From: Dehalococcoidia bacterium
GTDB taxonomy: Bacteria; Chloroflexota; Dehalococcoidia; GIF9; AB-539-J10
Assembly: GCA_004375885.1 (NCBI GenBank)
Contig: SOJG01000105.1
Location: 1 to 5,399 of the forward strand
Reading direction: 5' to 3'
Length of the DNA stretch: 5,399 bases
Each line of letters starts with the position of its first letter. Within the stretch, counting starts at the first letter, position 1. The notes under the pieces are model-generated. The model searched no databases and was not told where the DNA came from. It saw only the letters and a program-made list of their open reading frames with translations. Below are positions 1 through 5,399 of this stretch, piece by piece. The translations under genes were made by a program, and so were the position numbers.

Positions 1-2
1 CC

Positions 3-1865
3 ATGAAGCACATGAACTTTGCACAGGTGCTTGAAATGCGTGGCGCGGAGCCAACGAGCGGGAAAAGGATATTTATGATGTATCGAGACGATGATGAAAA
101 CATTCATAATATCACGTATGCAGAGTTTTACCGGACTTCACTGTTGTATGGCAATATGCTCCGGCAAATGCGGGACAACAAAGGTGTCAAACCGACTGAA
201 AGGTTTCATGTGGGCGTTTACATGCAGAATACACCTGAATTTTTTTATATACTCGGTGGTTGCGCTTTTGCGGGTGGCGTCCTGGTGGGCATAAATAATG
301 CCCAGATCGGCGAAAGGCTGGCTGTCGACATAAACAGGATGGCAGTTGATGTGTTGTTCGTGGACGATGCAATTCATAAAAACGGTGGGACGTTCCTGGA
401 AAAGGTTTTGGAGGCCAGGGAGAAATATGTGTTCGACAAAGTGGACGAGCGTGATATTGTGGTGGTTTCAGATAAGCATAGCAAGCTTCCGCACGGAATT
501 TCGACAATTGGTGCTAAAGTAGATGAGTACGCGGAGAAGTCCAGCTCTTTCCAGCCTTATGAGTTCAACGAGGACGCAACAGGGCTCATAATATTTACGT
601 CAGGTACCACGGGCGCGCCCAAAGGAATAGAGGTCTCGTGGAAAAAACTGGTTGATGTGGGCATAAACGCTACGCGTATACTCAACTATACAGAAGACGA
701 TGTGGGATACGTTTGTATGCCCCTGAACCATTCGAATTCTGTTTATCTGAACGTTATGCCGGCATTGCTAAACGGTGCCAGAATCGGATTGCGGCGAAAA
801 TTCAGTGCCACCAGATTTGTGAAGGATTTGGAAGATTATCGTGCTACGGTATGGAACTGTGTAGGCGACCCCGTCCAATACGTACTAAATGTCGTCGGCG
901 ATAGAGATCATTCTGATCTGCCATTGCGCATCGTCATCAGTACAGGCACGCCACCCGACAACCGCGACAGGTTCAGCGGAATATTCGGTCTAACAGAGTT
1001 TAAGGAAGTCTACGGTTCCACTGAATCTGGCGCGATTACCCAGGTTACGCAAGATTCACCAAGGTATACGGTGGGCAGGTTGTTGAAAGACATCAAAGTC
1101 GTGGCTGAGGACGATCTTGACAGGGAATGCATCCTGGCCATGGTGGCAGAAAACGATAGGATAGTGAACTTTGAAGATGCTGTCGGCGAGATAGTCGTGA
1201 GCCAATCGTCGCTCGGCGACTCGAAGTTCACAGGATACTACAAGATGCCTGAAGAAAGCATGAAGCGGATTGACCACAACAACTATTTTCATATGGGAGA
1301 TTTGGGGGCAATTGTTGAAGGTACTGGCGGGGCGAAGTATCTGATATTTCTGGGTAGAACCGGCGATTGGATCAGGTGCAAAGGTGAGAACTGGGTAGCC
1401 ATTGATGTGGAAAACATCATTGCACGATACGAAGGCATATCTCTTGCTGCCGTCATTGGCATTCCGCAGTCAACGGGTAGGGAAGACGACGCTATGTACA
1501 TTATCGAGACTGCCGAACCTGAAGAGTTCGATGTCAAGGTGTTCTATGAGTATTGTGTAAGGGAGCTTCCGCATTATACTTTGCCGCGGTTTATAAGGGT
1601 AGTGAGGTCATTGCCTCAAACAGACACTTTGAAGACTCAGAGAGAGTTGCTGAGACGTGAGCATTTCGCGAGATCGCCCGAGAAAGACGCGACAAACGAA
1701 GACTTGCTTTTCGAACTAGCAGATGGTGAACTGCGCAGGTTTACTGCTGTGGACTACTATAAGGAGCTCGCGAAATACAGGGATCCTACGGCACGGGATA
1801 GACTGGTAGTCTCTACTAGAAACCCACGAATATTTCAAGAAGTGAGCAGGGAGGTGAAAAGATGA
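3..1865 (+). CDS. FATP/very-long-chain-type acyl-CoA synthetase (AMP-forming)
   Basis: Adenylate-forming ligase of 620 aa, expected to activate a carboxylic acid with ATP and then form the CoA thioester in the cytoplasm or at the inner membrane face. Seen in the sequence: the phosphate-binding loop FTSGTTGAPKG (198-208); the adenine-site motif VYGSTESG (336-343); YFHMGDLG (428-435) with ribose-binding Asp433; the hinge motif GRTGDWIRCKGEN (451-463); and TDTLK (540-544) with the probable catalytic Lys544. The KGEN hinge, the T-x-T-x-K pattern and a tail after residue 560 (DLLFEL, then a pattern like 'pLt..Y..i') resemble FATP/SLC27-type enzymes more than ordinary FadD. This subfamily call is from remembered family patterns. 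The start at base 3 fits the usual beginning of the AMP-binding domain, but only two bases lie upstream, so no ribosome site is visible and a few more residues are possible; Met4 is an alternative. It overlaps the next gene by four bases. Substrate unknown. Confidence 0.88.
   Translation: MKHMNFAQVLEMRGAEPTSGKRIFMMYRDDDENIHNITYAEFYRTSLLYGNMLRQMRDNKGVKPTERFHVGVYMQNTPEFFYILGGCAFAGGVLVGINNAQIGERLAVDINRMAVDVLFVDDAIHKNGGTFLEKVLEAREKYVFDKVDERDIVVVSDKHSKLPHGISTIGAKVDEYAEKSSSFQPYEFNEDATGLIIFTSGTTGAPKGIEVSWKKLVDVGINATRILNYTEDDVGYVCMPLNHSNSVYLNVMPALLNGARIGLRRKFSATRFVKDLEDYRATVWNCVGDPVQYVLNVVGDRDHSDLPLRIVISTGTPPDNRDRFSGIFGLTEFKEVYGSTESGAITQVTQDSPRYTVGRLLKDIKVVAEDDLDRECILAMVAENDRIVNFEDAVGEIVVSQSSLGDSKFTGYYKMPEESMKRIDHNNYFHMGDLGAIVEGTGGAKYLIFLGRTGDWIRCKGENWVAIDVENIIARYEGISLAAVIGIPQSTGREDDAMYIIETAEPEEFDVKVFYEYCVRELPHYTLPRFIRVVRSLPQTDTLKTQRELLRREHFARSPEKDATNEDLLFELADGELRRFTAVDYYKELAKYRDPTARDRLVVSTRNPRIFQEVSREVKR
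1849..1857 (+). promoter_or_regulatory. Shine-Dalgarno site of the dehydrogenase gene
   Basis: GGGAGGTGA lies inside the 3' end of the acyl-CoA synthetase gene. The GGAGG core is seven bases from the ATG at 1862. With the ATGA stop/start overlap (1862-1865), this points to translational coupling and confirms the dehydrogenase start. Confidence 0.8.
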
Positions 1866-2911
1866 GAGCTGCAAGATGGTATGGTCGAGGAGATGTGCGC
1901 ATTTGCGATGTACCTGAACCACAGGTGATACCAGGCCATGTAAAAATAGAAGTGAAATGGTGTGGCATTTGTGGTAGTGATGTTGCGGAGTATCTCAAAG
2001 GACCTATGTTCATGCCCGCAGGCGTGCATCCAGTTACGGGTTGTGCCCCGCCCATTACCGTGGGGCATGAGTTCAGCGGCGTAATTGTGGAACTCGGGGA
2101 TGACGTCAGCAATTTTGCAGTGGGCGATAGGGTTGTGGTTGACCCCTATGCAATCTGTGGTGAATGCTTCTGGTGCCGCCGAAAGGAAGGTGGAAGTCTC
2201 TGTGAACGGTTGAACATCATAGGATTCTTCAGCGATGGTGGTTTTGCGAAATATGTGGTTGTACCTGCAAAACAGGTCTATCGTATAGGCGATTTGAGTT
2301 TTGATGTTGCTGCGCTTACACAACTCACAGTACTGGGTGTGCACATAACGAGATCCGCGATGCTTAAGGCTGATGAAACCGCACTCATCATAGGTGCAGG
2401 TCCTATCGGGCTTGCGAATCTGCAGGCAGCAAAGAATATAGGTGCTAAGGTCATAATAGCCGAGCTCTCGGAAGCCAGGAGGAGGGTCGCGCGGGAATTC
2501 AAGGCTGACATGGTGCTCGATCCTCGTAAGGACGATATTGCGGAAGCTGTTTTGAATGAGACAGAGGGTCGAGGTGCAGATGTTGCGTTGGAGTGTGTAG
2601 GCAACGAATCTACGATGCGCACGTGTTTTGAGTTGACGCGAAAGGGAGGCAGCATAGTCGCCATAGGGTTTTCAGAAGCATTATTCCCCACGAAGGTCAA
2701 CGATCTGATAAAGACCAAGAGAAAGGTAATAGGCACATTAGGCTACGGGGATGAGTTCGGCGCTACGGTAGAATTGCTGCAGAAGACAGAGCATACGGCA
2801 AGAGAGATGATCACTGCGAGAATACAATTGGAGGATATCGTTGACAAAGGTTACGAAGAACTCGTGGAACATAAGGACAAACATATCAAGATTTTGGTGA
2901 AGCCTGAGTAG
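1862..2911 (+). CDS. Zinc-dependent alcohol dehydrogenase, 2,3-butanediol dehydrogenase type
   Basis: Medium-chain dehydrogenase/reductase of 349 aa, a normal length for the family, expected to oxidise a secondary alcohol, diol or related hydroxy compound (or reduce the ketone). Seen: GICGSD with Cys37, and GHE with His69 and Glu70, as catalytic zinc ligands; a structural zinc lobe with Cys99, Cys102, Cys105 and Cys114; and a Rossmann motif GAGPIG (178-183). Glu201 at the end of the second strand favours NAD over NADP. The N-terminus (RAARWYGRGDVRI) and the stretch HPVTG...PITVGHEFSG resemble (R,R)-butanediol dehydrogenases, so I prefer that subgroup; sorbitol or threonine dehydrogenase-like activity is possible. 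Two oddities: the usual E-P-L-A-V segment reads Q-L-T-V-L, with Gln154 replacing Glu, and the last gap of the structural zinc lobe is one residue longer than in horse liver ADH. The start is fixed by a good ribosome site and the ATGA overlap with the upstream gene. Confidence 0.88.
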   Translation: MRAARWYGRGDVRICDVPEPQVIPGHVKIEVKWCGICGSDVAEYLKGPMFMPAGVHPVTGCAPPITVGHEFSGVIVELGDDVSNFAVGDRVVVDPYAICGECFWCRRKEGGSLCERLNIIGFFSDGGFAKYVVVPAKQVYRIGDLSFDVAALTQLTVLGVHITRSAMLKADETALIIGAGPIGLANLQAAKNIGAKVIIAELSEARRRVAREFKADMVLDPRKDDIAEAVLNETEGRGADVALECVGNESTMRTCFELTRKGGSIVAIGFSEALFPTKVNDLIKTKRKVIGTLGYGDEFGATVELLQKTEHTAREMITARIQLEDIVDKGYEELVEHKDKHIKILVKPE

Positions 2912-2927
2912 CCCTGAAACCAGGGCT
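2910..2927 (+). terminator. Hairpin at the end of the two-gene operon, possible terminator
   Basis: AGCCCTG (2910-2916) and CAGGGCT (2921-2927) form a perfect seven-base-pair stem with loop AAAC. The stem begins inside the TAG stop codon (2909-2911). No T-run follows on the plus strand (next bases GTAGCG), nor is there one on the other side, so it is not a textbook intrinsic terminator. It may still act as an end-of-message or 3' protective hairpin. Stem seen directly; function inferred. Confidence 0.4.
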
Positions 2928-2957
2928 GTAGCGCAGAGAGAATTGAAAGCGTGGGTA

Positions 2958-3088
2958 TCACCCCTCCTTTATCCGCCGGTATTTCTCCTCGGTAGTTAGA
3001 CCTCTGAATCCAGTGTCTAACTTCCCTCCAGAAACTGATTAACTTGTTGCAGCGTCTGTAATTGTTCGTCGTTCATGATCAGTCGCAT
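2958..3088 (-). pseudogene. Decayed N-terminal fragment of an integrase-core type transposase
   Basis: Read on the minus strand, two short stretches look coding and join in sense. The first runs from an ATG at 3088 (or 3076) through MNDEQLQTLQQVNQFLEGS to a TAG at 3017-3019. The second, in another frame (3008-2958), reads FRGLTTEEKYRRIKEG and then stops. Adding one base between them and ignoring the TAG gives a continuous protein of the form '...NQFLEGS-x-T-L-x-FRGLTTEEKYR...'. From memory this resembles the start of DDE/rve-family transposases common in Dehalococcoidia and metagenomic bacteria; I could not check this. Only about 40 residues survive, and the catalytic core is absent, so it cannot be functional. 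Upstream, the same frame stays open to about 3131, close to the end of the neighbouring radical SAM gene. It sits where base composition changes. Confidence 0.5.
2994..3022. repeat. Eight-base inverted repeat within the transposase remnant
   Basis: AGTTAGAC (2994-3001) and GTCTAACT (3015-3022) are perfect reverse complements separated by 13 bases. The pair spans the in-frame stop and the frameshift of the remnant. It could form a modest hairpin, or be chance or a by-product of the decay. No function is assigned. Confidence 0.4.
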
Positions 3089-3135
3089 GTCCCAATCATA
3101 AACGAGCTGCCTTATTTTCACAGGCCGATCTTGCC

Positions 3136-4794
3136 TTAGAAATCATACCTTCCTCCAGGCTCATCTTGTATTGGAAGAGGCTGCATGGTCTGGCCAGCCA
3201 GCTTGAGCTTCTGACTACTACTCCATTGCCACCGCCGGCCGCTTCCCGACGACTCCAGATGCAGGACCCCCCTTTTCACCAGCTCGCCAATTCGCCTCTG
3301 GACTACCTCAATGTTGAAGCCTAACTTCTCGGAAACCCGGCGGGCCAGTTCGGTCTCGCCGTCGCAGCGGTTAAGGGCGGTGGCTGCCCCCATCGCGCCC
3401 AGTCTCTCTATGAAATCCCCCTGAAGCAAGGCCCACACGAAACGTTCTCTCTCTTGCCCTTCGACCAGATCGGCGCATTCGACATCGCCGTCTTTGGCCC
3501 TGCGCCTTATATCATCCCAGGCGCTTTCTATGGCCTCATCATAGCCAGCCATGGCTTCTCTTATCGTCTCTCTGCTCATGGTCGCTGTCTCGGTGATGGG
3601 CTCGTTAGCATTGTAGCGCGTCCAGTTTCGGCTGAGGATGCGAACTCCATAGTCCTTAGCTCTCTCATATAGTTCAGTGCCCGGAAGCGGGCACAACATA
3701 TGGAAGCCATACTTGGCGCCATATCTGCGGTAAAGCTCGTCGGCAAGGGCCATAGACTTATGAACCGTATCCCGGTTTTCTCCGGGCAGGCCCAGGATGA
3801 AAGAGTTGAATACCCCTATTCCGGCCTCGGAGGCTGTCTGCACCCCTCGCCGCACCTCATCGAGCGTGGTCCCTTTTCTGATGGTCTTCAGGATACCCTC
3901 ATCGGCCGACTCGACGCCGAACAGCATCCATTCGCAGCCGGCCCGTTTCATTGTCTGAACCAGGTCTTTGCTCACCCTATCCACGCGGGCAAAAGCGCTC
4001 CATTTTACCTTCAGGTTACGCCTGAGCATTTCCTCGCACACTGCCTGGGCGTGGCGGTGGTCCAGGGTAAAGGTGTCATCGACAATGTTGATTCTGGTGG
4101 GCCCGAAATCGAGCTGGATTTGCTCAATCTCATCCACCACGAGCCCGGGGTTGCGAAAGCGGACCTTGGCACCAAACATCCGGGACCCTGAGCAGAAGAT
4201 GCAGCTAAAGGGACAGCCGCGGCTCGTTATTACAGTGCACGGGGCGCCCAAGGCACGGTACTTGGCCATGGGCAGCAACTCGCGTGCCGGCAAGGGGAGC
4301 TGGTCAAGGTTCTCGATGCGAGCTTGGGGCGATGTCTTTGCCATCATACCTCCATCAGCAAAGGCAAGTCCTGGCACCTGACGGATGTCTTGCCCTCCTT
4401 CGACTGCCTTGACTAACTCGACCAGGGTTCTCTCCCCCTCGCCGATGACTATGGCATCGATCCACGGCGACCGGAGCAGTGTGTCCTCCAGGGCAAAGGT
4501 AACGTGAGGACCGCCGATAACAGTGAAGATCCGTGGGTCGAAGCCTTTACATACCTTGAGCATCCTCCTGGCAATGGGATAGTTCAGGGTAACGCAGGTG
4601 ACACCGACAAGGCAGGGCCGGTACTCTTCCAGTTCTCGCCTCAGCTTCTCTGGACGGTAGCGGGTCACCAGGAAGTCCAGAATCCTGACCTCAATACCCT
4701 CTCGAAGCAGGGCACTGGCTAAGTAACCTAATGAGAGTGGAGGGAGCGGGCTCTCCTCCAGAGGGTGTGGCGTGCTCAAGAGCAATACTCGCAT
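3136..4794 (-). CDS. B12-binding-domain radical SAM protein with C-terminal HTH-like region
   Basis: Radical SAM enzyme of 552 aa counted from the ATG at 4794. Residues about 1-135 form a cobalamin-binding-like Rossmann domain: MRVLLLSTPH start, GGPH at 94-97, GEGE at 118-121. No DxHxxG motif is visible, so cobalamin, if bound, would lack the usual His ligand. The radical SAM core follows, with the 4Fe-4S cluster motif Cys194-x3-Cys198-x2-Cys201, VDDTF (238-242), FGVES (292-296) and LGLPGE (334-339). Members of this class methylate or rearrange unactivated carbons in lipids, cofactors or natural products; the substrate here is unknown. Residues about 445-525 are not part of the usual core and include a winged-helix-like stretch (ELARRVSEKLGF...VVQRRIGELVKRGVL). 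A GTG at 4818 would add eight residues (MVRCWLIV), but the ATG gives the standard family N-terminus; neither start has a clear ribosome site. The gene is convergent with the dehydrogenase and visibly richer in G and C than the left-hand genes. Confidence 0.87.
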   Translation of the reverse strand: MRVLLLSTPHPLEESPLPPLSLGYLASALLREGIEVRILDFLVTRYRPEKLRRELEEYRPCLVGVTCVTLNYPIARRMLKVCKGFDPRIFTVIGGPHVTFALEDTLLRSPWIDAIVIGEGERTLVELVKAVEGGQDIRQVPGLAFADGGMMAKTSPQARIENLDQLPLPARELLPMAKYRALGAPCTVITSRGCPFSCIFCSGSRMFGAKVRFRNPGLVVDEIEQIQLDFGPTRINIVDDTFTLDHRHAQAVCEEMLRRNLKVKWSAFARVDRVSKDLVQTMKRAGCEWMLFGVESADEGILKTIRKGTTLDEVRRGVQTASEAGIGVFNSFILGLPGENRDTVHKSMALADELYRRYGAKYGFHMLCPLPGTELYERAKDYGVRILSRNWTRYNANEPITETATMSRETIREAMAGYDEAIESAWDDIRRRAKDGDVECADLVEGQERERFVWALLQGDFIERLGAMGAATALNRCDGETELARRVSEKLGFNIEVVQRRIGELVKRGVLHLESSGSGRRWQWSSSQKLKLAGQTMQPLPIQDEPGGRYDF

Positions 4795-5101
4795 AACTAT
4801 TAGCCAACAACGCACCACCCCACACGCGCGATCATCTTGAATTGGGCGTGATGAGTATAGCTCTTGTTACGTGGCGAAATCAACTGTAGGAACTCACGGT
4901 CTCCCACTGTTAGTTCCAGCAGGTGGTGTCCAGCTGTCATCCTGAGTGAGGCTATCCGGTTGCGAGGCCTACGTCGACGAAGGGTCTGCGAATAACACCT
5001 CACCCACCGGGCTGAGATGGGCAAAAGACGGCCGGCAGGCGCCATCAATCAGGGGCGACGCGCCAGGTTGGACGAGGTTATATGTTTTTGTGATTTTATG
5101 C
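4795..5101. other. Gap between divergent genes, no confident gene
   Basis: This stretch separates the radical SAM gene from the divergent ribbon-helix-helix gene. It must hold the radical SAM promoter, but I see no convincing -35/-10 pair on the minus strand. A minus-strand reading frame (ATG at 4940, stop at 4800-4802) gives 46 residues beginning MTAGHHLLELTVGD and ending five bases before the radical SAM ATG. Its ATG lies inside an interspersed repeat fragment, it has no good ribosome site, and I recognise no family, so I do not call it as a gene. It could be a remnant or a small leader. Confidence 0.5.
4935..4990. repeat. Fragment of interspersed intergenic repeat
   Basis: The stretch opens with TGTCATCCTGAGTGAG and closes with CGACGAAGGGTCTGCG. 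These match the two ends of a dispersed intergenic repeat familiar from many environmental bacterial genomes (TGTCATCCTGAG...CGAAGGGTCT type). Between them is TTGCGAGGCC, which resembles the core of a second common repeat (GTCATTGCGAGGC...). The whole therefore looks like a mosaic or insertion of one into the other. The identification is from memory. Read on the minus strand it gives the typical spurious peptide RIASLRMT. Confidence 0.45.
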
Positions 5102-5108
5102 TATAAAG
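5095..5108 (+). promoter_or_regulatory. Extended -10 promoter with overlapping short palindrome
   Basis: TGCTATAAA (5099-5107) fits the extended -10 consensus TGnTATAAT with one mismatch and lies in an AT-rich tract (5078-5108). No good -35 is visible, as expected for an extended -10 promoter. Transcription would start near 5113-5116, leaving a leader of roughly 12-15 bases. TTTAT (5095-5099) and ATAAA (5103-5107) form a small palindrome over the -10, a plausible operator for autoregulation by the ribbon-helix-helix protein; that role is inferred. Confidence 0.5.
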
Positions 5109-5116
5109 TCGGATGC

Positions 5117-5125
5117 AGGAGGTGA
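5117..5125 (+). promoter_or_regulatory. Strong Shine-Dalgarno site deciding the ribbon-helix-helix gene start
   Basis: AGGAGGTGA is placed with five bases between AGGAGG and the ATG at 5128. This makes 5128 the start rather than the in-frame ATG at 5113, which would put the ribosome site inside the coding region and lies at the predicted transcription start. Confidence 0.8.
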
Positions 5126-5127
5126 GC

Positions 5128-5337
5128 ATGACCAAAGGGACGAGGATAACTGTTGATCTGGGAAGCAAAGAACTTCTCAAGGCGGTGAAGTTTGCCTCTG
5201 TTGAGGAGGGTAAATCGATTCGGGAAGTTGTCATCCAGGCGCTGGAGCAGTGGCTTGAGGGAAAGAAAGGCTCGGGGCAGAAAGATTTCCAGGCCATGAT
5301 GAAAGCCCTGGATGAATACCGGAGACGTGCCCGGTAG
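5128..5337 (+). CDS. Ribbon-helix-helix (CopG/Arc-type) DNA-binding protein, likely antitoxin
   Basis: Small protein of 69 aa. Residues 5-11 (TRITVDL) form the predicted DNA-contacting beta strand, residues 13-28 (SKELLKAVKFASVEEG) the first helix, and residues 30-44 (SIREVVIQALEQWLE) the second, which is the ribbon-helix-helix fold order. The tail 46-69 is charged and helical (GQKDFQAMMKALDEYRRRAR), as in antitoxins that wrap a toxin through a C-terminal arm. Proteins of this kind dimerise and repress their own promoter; a short palindrome overlaps the predicted -10. The start at 5128 is chosen on the AGGAGGTGA site. A toxin gene would be expected directly downstream, but only about 60 bases remain, so its presence is unknown. 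It may instead be a stand-alone repressor. It is transcribed divergently from the radical SAM gene. Fold call good; antitoxin role inferred. Confidence 0.8.
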   Translation: MTKGTRITVDLGSKELLKAVKFASVEEGKSIREVVIQALEQWLEGKKGSGQKDFQAMMKALDEYRRRAR

Positions 5338-5367
5338 CGTGGCTGAGGCAGTGCGGTTAACCATTAT

Positions 5368-5399
5368 ATGAAAGTGGCCAGGGTAGTTCAGTTGACGAT
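5368..5399 (+). CDS. Possible start of a downstream gene, cut by the window end
   Basis: An ATG at 5368 opens a frame reading MKVARVVQLT to the window end. It begins 30 bases after the ribbon-helix-helix stop codon and would be the natural place for a toxin partner. There is no convincing ribosome site upstream, and ten residues are too few to assign a family. Confidence 0.2.
   Translation, partial: MKVARVVQLT

Noticed and set aside
1835..2736. Minus-strand open frames opposite the dehydrogenase gene (1835-2344 and 2278-2736)
   Set aside because: They are antisense to a gene with clear zinc and Rossmann motifs, have no ribosome sites, and their peptides are low-quality.
2910..2950. CRISPR-like repeat: a stem followed by a GAATTGAAAGC tail, as in many repeat ends
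   Set aside because: Only one copy exists, with no spacers, no second repeat and no cas genes. The resemblance is limited to the tail.
3700..4381. Long plus-strand open frames opposite the radical SAM gene (3700-4191 and 3968-4381)
   Set aside because: They are antisense to a well-supported gene in GC-rich DNA, and their peptides show no domain pattern.
4795..4818. GTG start for the radical SAM gene adding eight residues
   Set aside because: The extra residues MVRCWLIV are not part of the usual family start, there is no ribosome site, and the ATG at 4794 gives the canonical MRVLLLSTPH beginning.
4800..5048. Minus-strand reading frame of 82 codons upstream of the radical SAM gene
   Set aside because: Its upstream half runs through the repeat fragment (RIASLRMT peptide), it lacks a ribosome site, and no family is recognisable. 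It is kept only as a comment on the gap.
5339..5371. GTG-started frame right after the ribbon-helix-helix stop (VAEAVRLTII), considered as a toxin start
   Set aside because: It ends after ten residues at a TGA. It would need a frameshift to be a gene, for which there is no evidence.

Overview
The window looks like bacterial chromosome and holds four genes. Codon use and gene style suggest an environmental or anaerobic bacterium, possibly of the Chloroflexota/Dehalococcoidia kind, but this rests on recalled resemblance only and there is no rRNA or marker gene to fix it.

Left part (1-2911, plus strand). Two genes form a translationally coupled pair. The first is an adenylate-forming acyl-CoA synthetase whose motifs and C-terminal tail match the fatty-acid transport protein / very-long-chain acyl-CoA synthetase (FATP) branch. 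The second is a zinc-dependent medium-chain dehydrogenase of the 2,3-butanediol/threonine/sorbitol dehydrogenase type. They overlap by ATGA, so they are probably made together and act in one pathway: activation of a carboxylic acid to its CoA thioester, and NAD-linked oxidation of a secondary alcohol or diol. The substrate cannot be read from the sequence.

Junction (2912-3135). There is a hairpin at the end of the operon, then a degraded minus-strand remnant of what looks like the N-terminus of an integrase-core transposase, with an in-frame stop and a one-base frameshift. Base composition changes across this gap. Hand counts of sampled lines give roughly 45-50% GC on the left and nearer 60% on the right, so the two halves probably have different histories.

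Right part (3136-5399). A convergent minus-strand gene encodes a cobalamin-binding-domain radical SAM enzyme with an unusual C-terminal helix-turn-helix-like region. Upstream of it is a gap of about 300 bases carrying a fragment of an interspersed repeat. A divergent small gene follows, encoding a ribbon-helix-helix protein of antitoxin/repressor type, with a clear extended -10 promoter and a strong Shine-Dalgarno site. The window ends about 60 bases after it, just where a toxin partner would begin.

I see no rRNA, tRNA, CRISPR array or intact mobile element. The points most worth a second look are the C-terminal domain of the radical SAM protein, the Glu-to-Gln change near the dehydrogenase zinc site, and the scarred junction between two regions of different composition.
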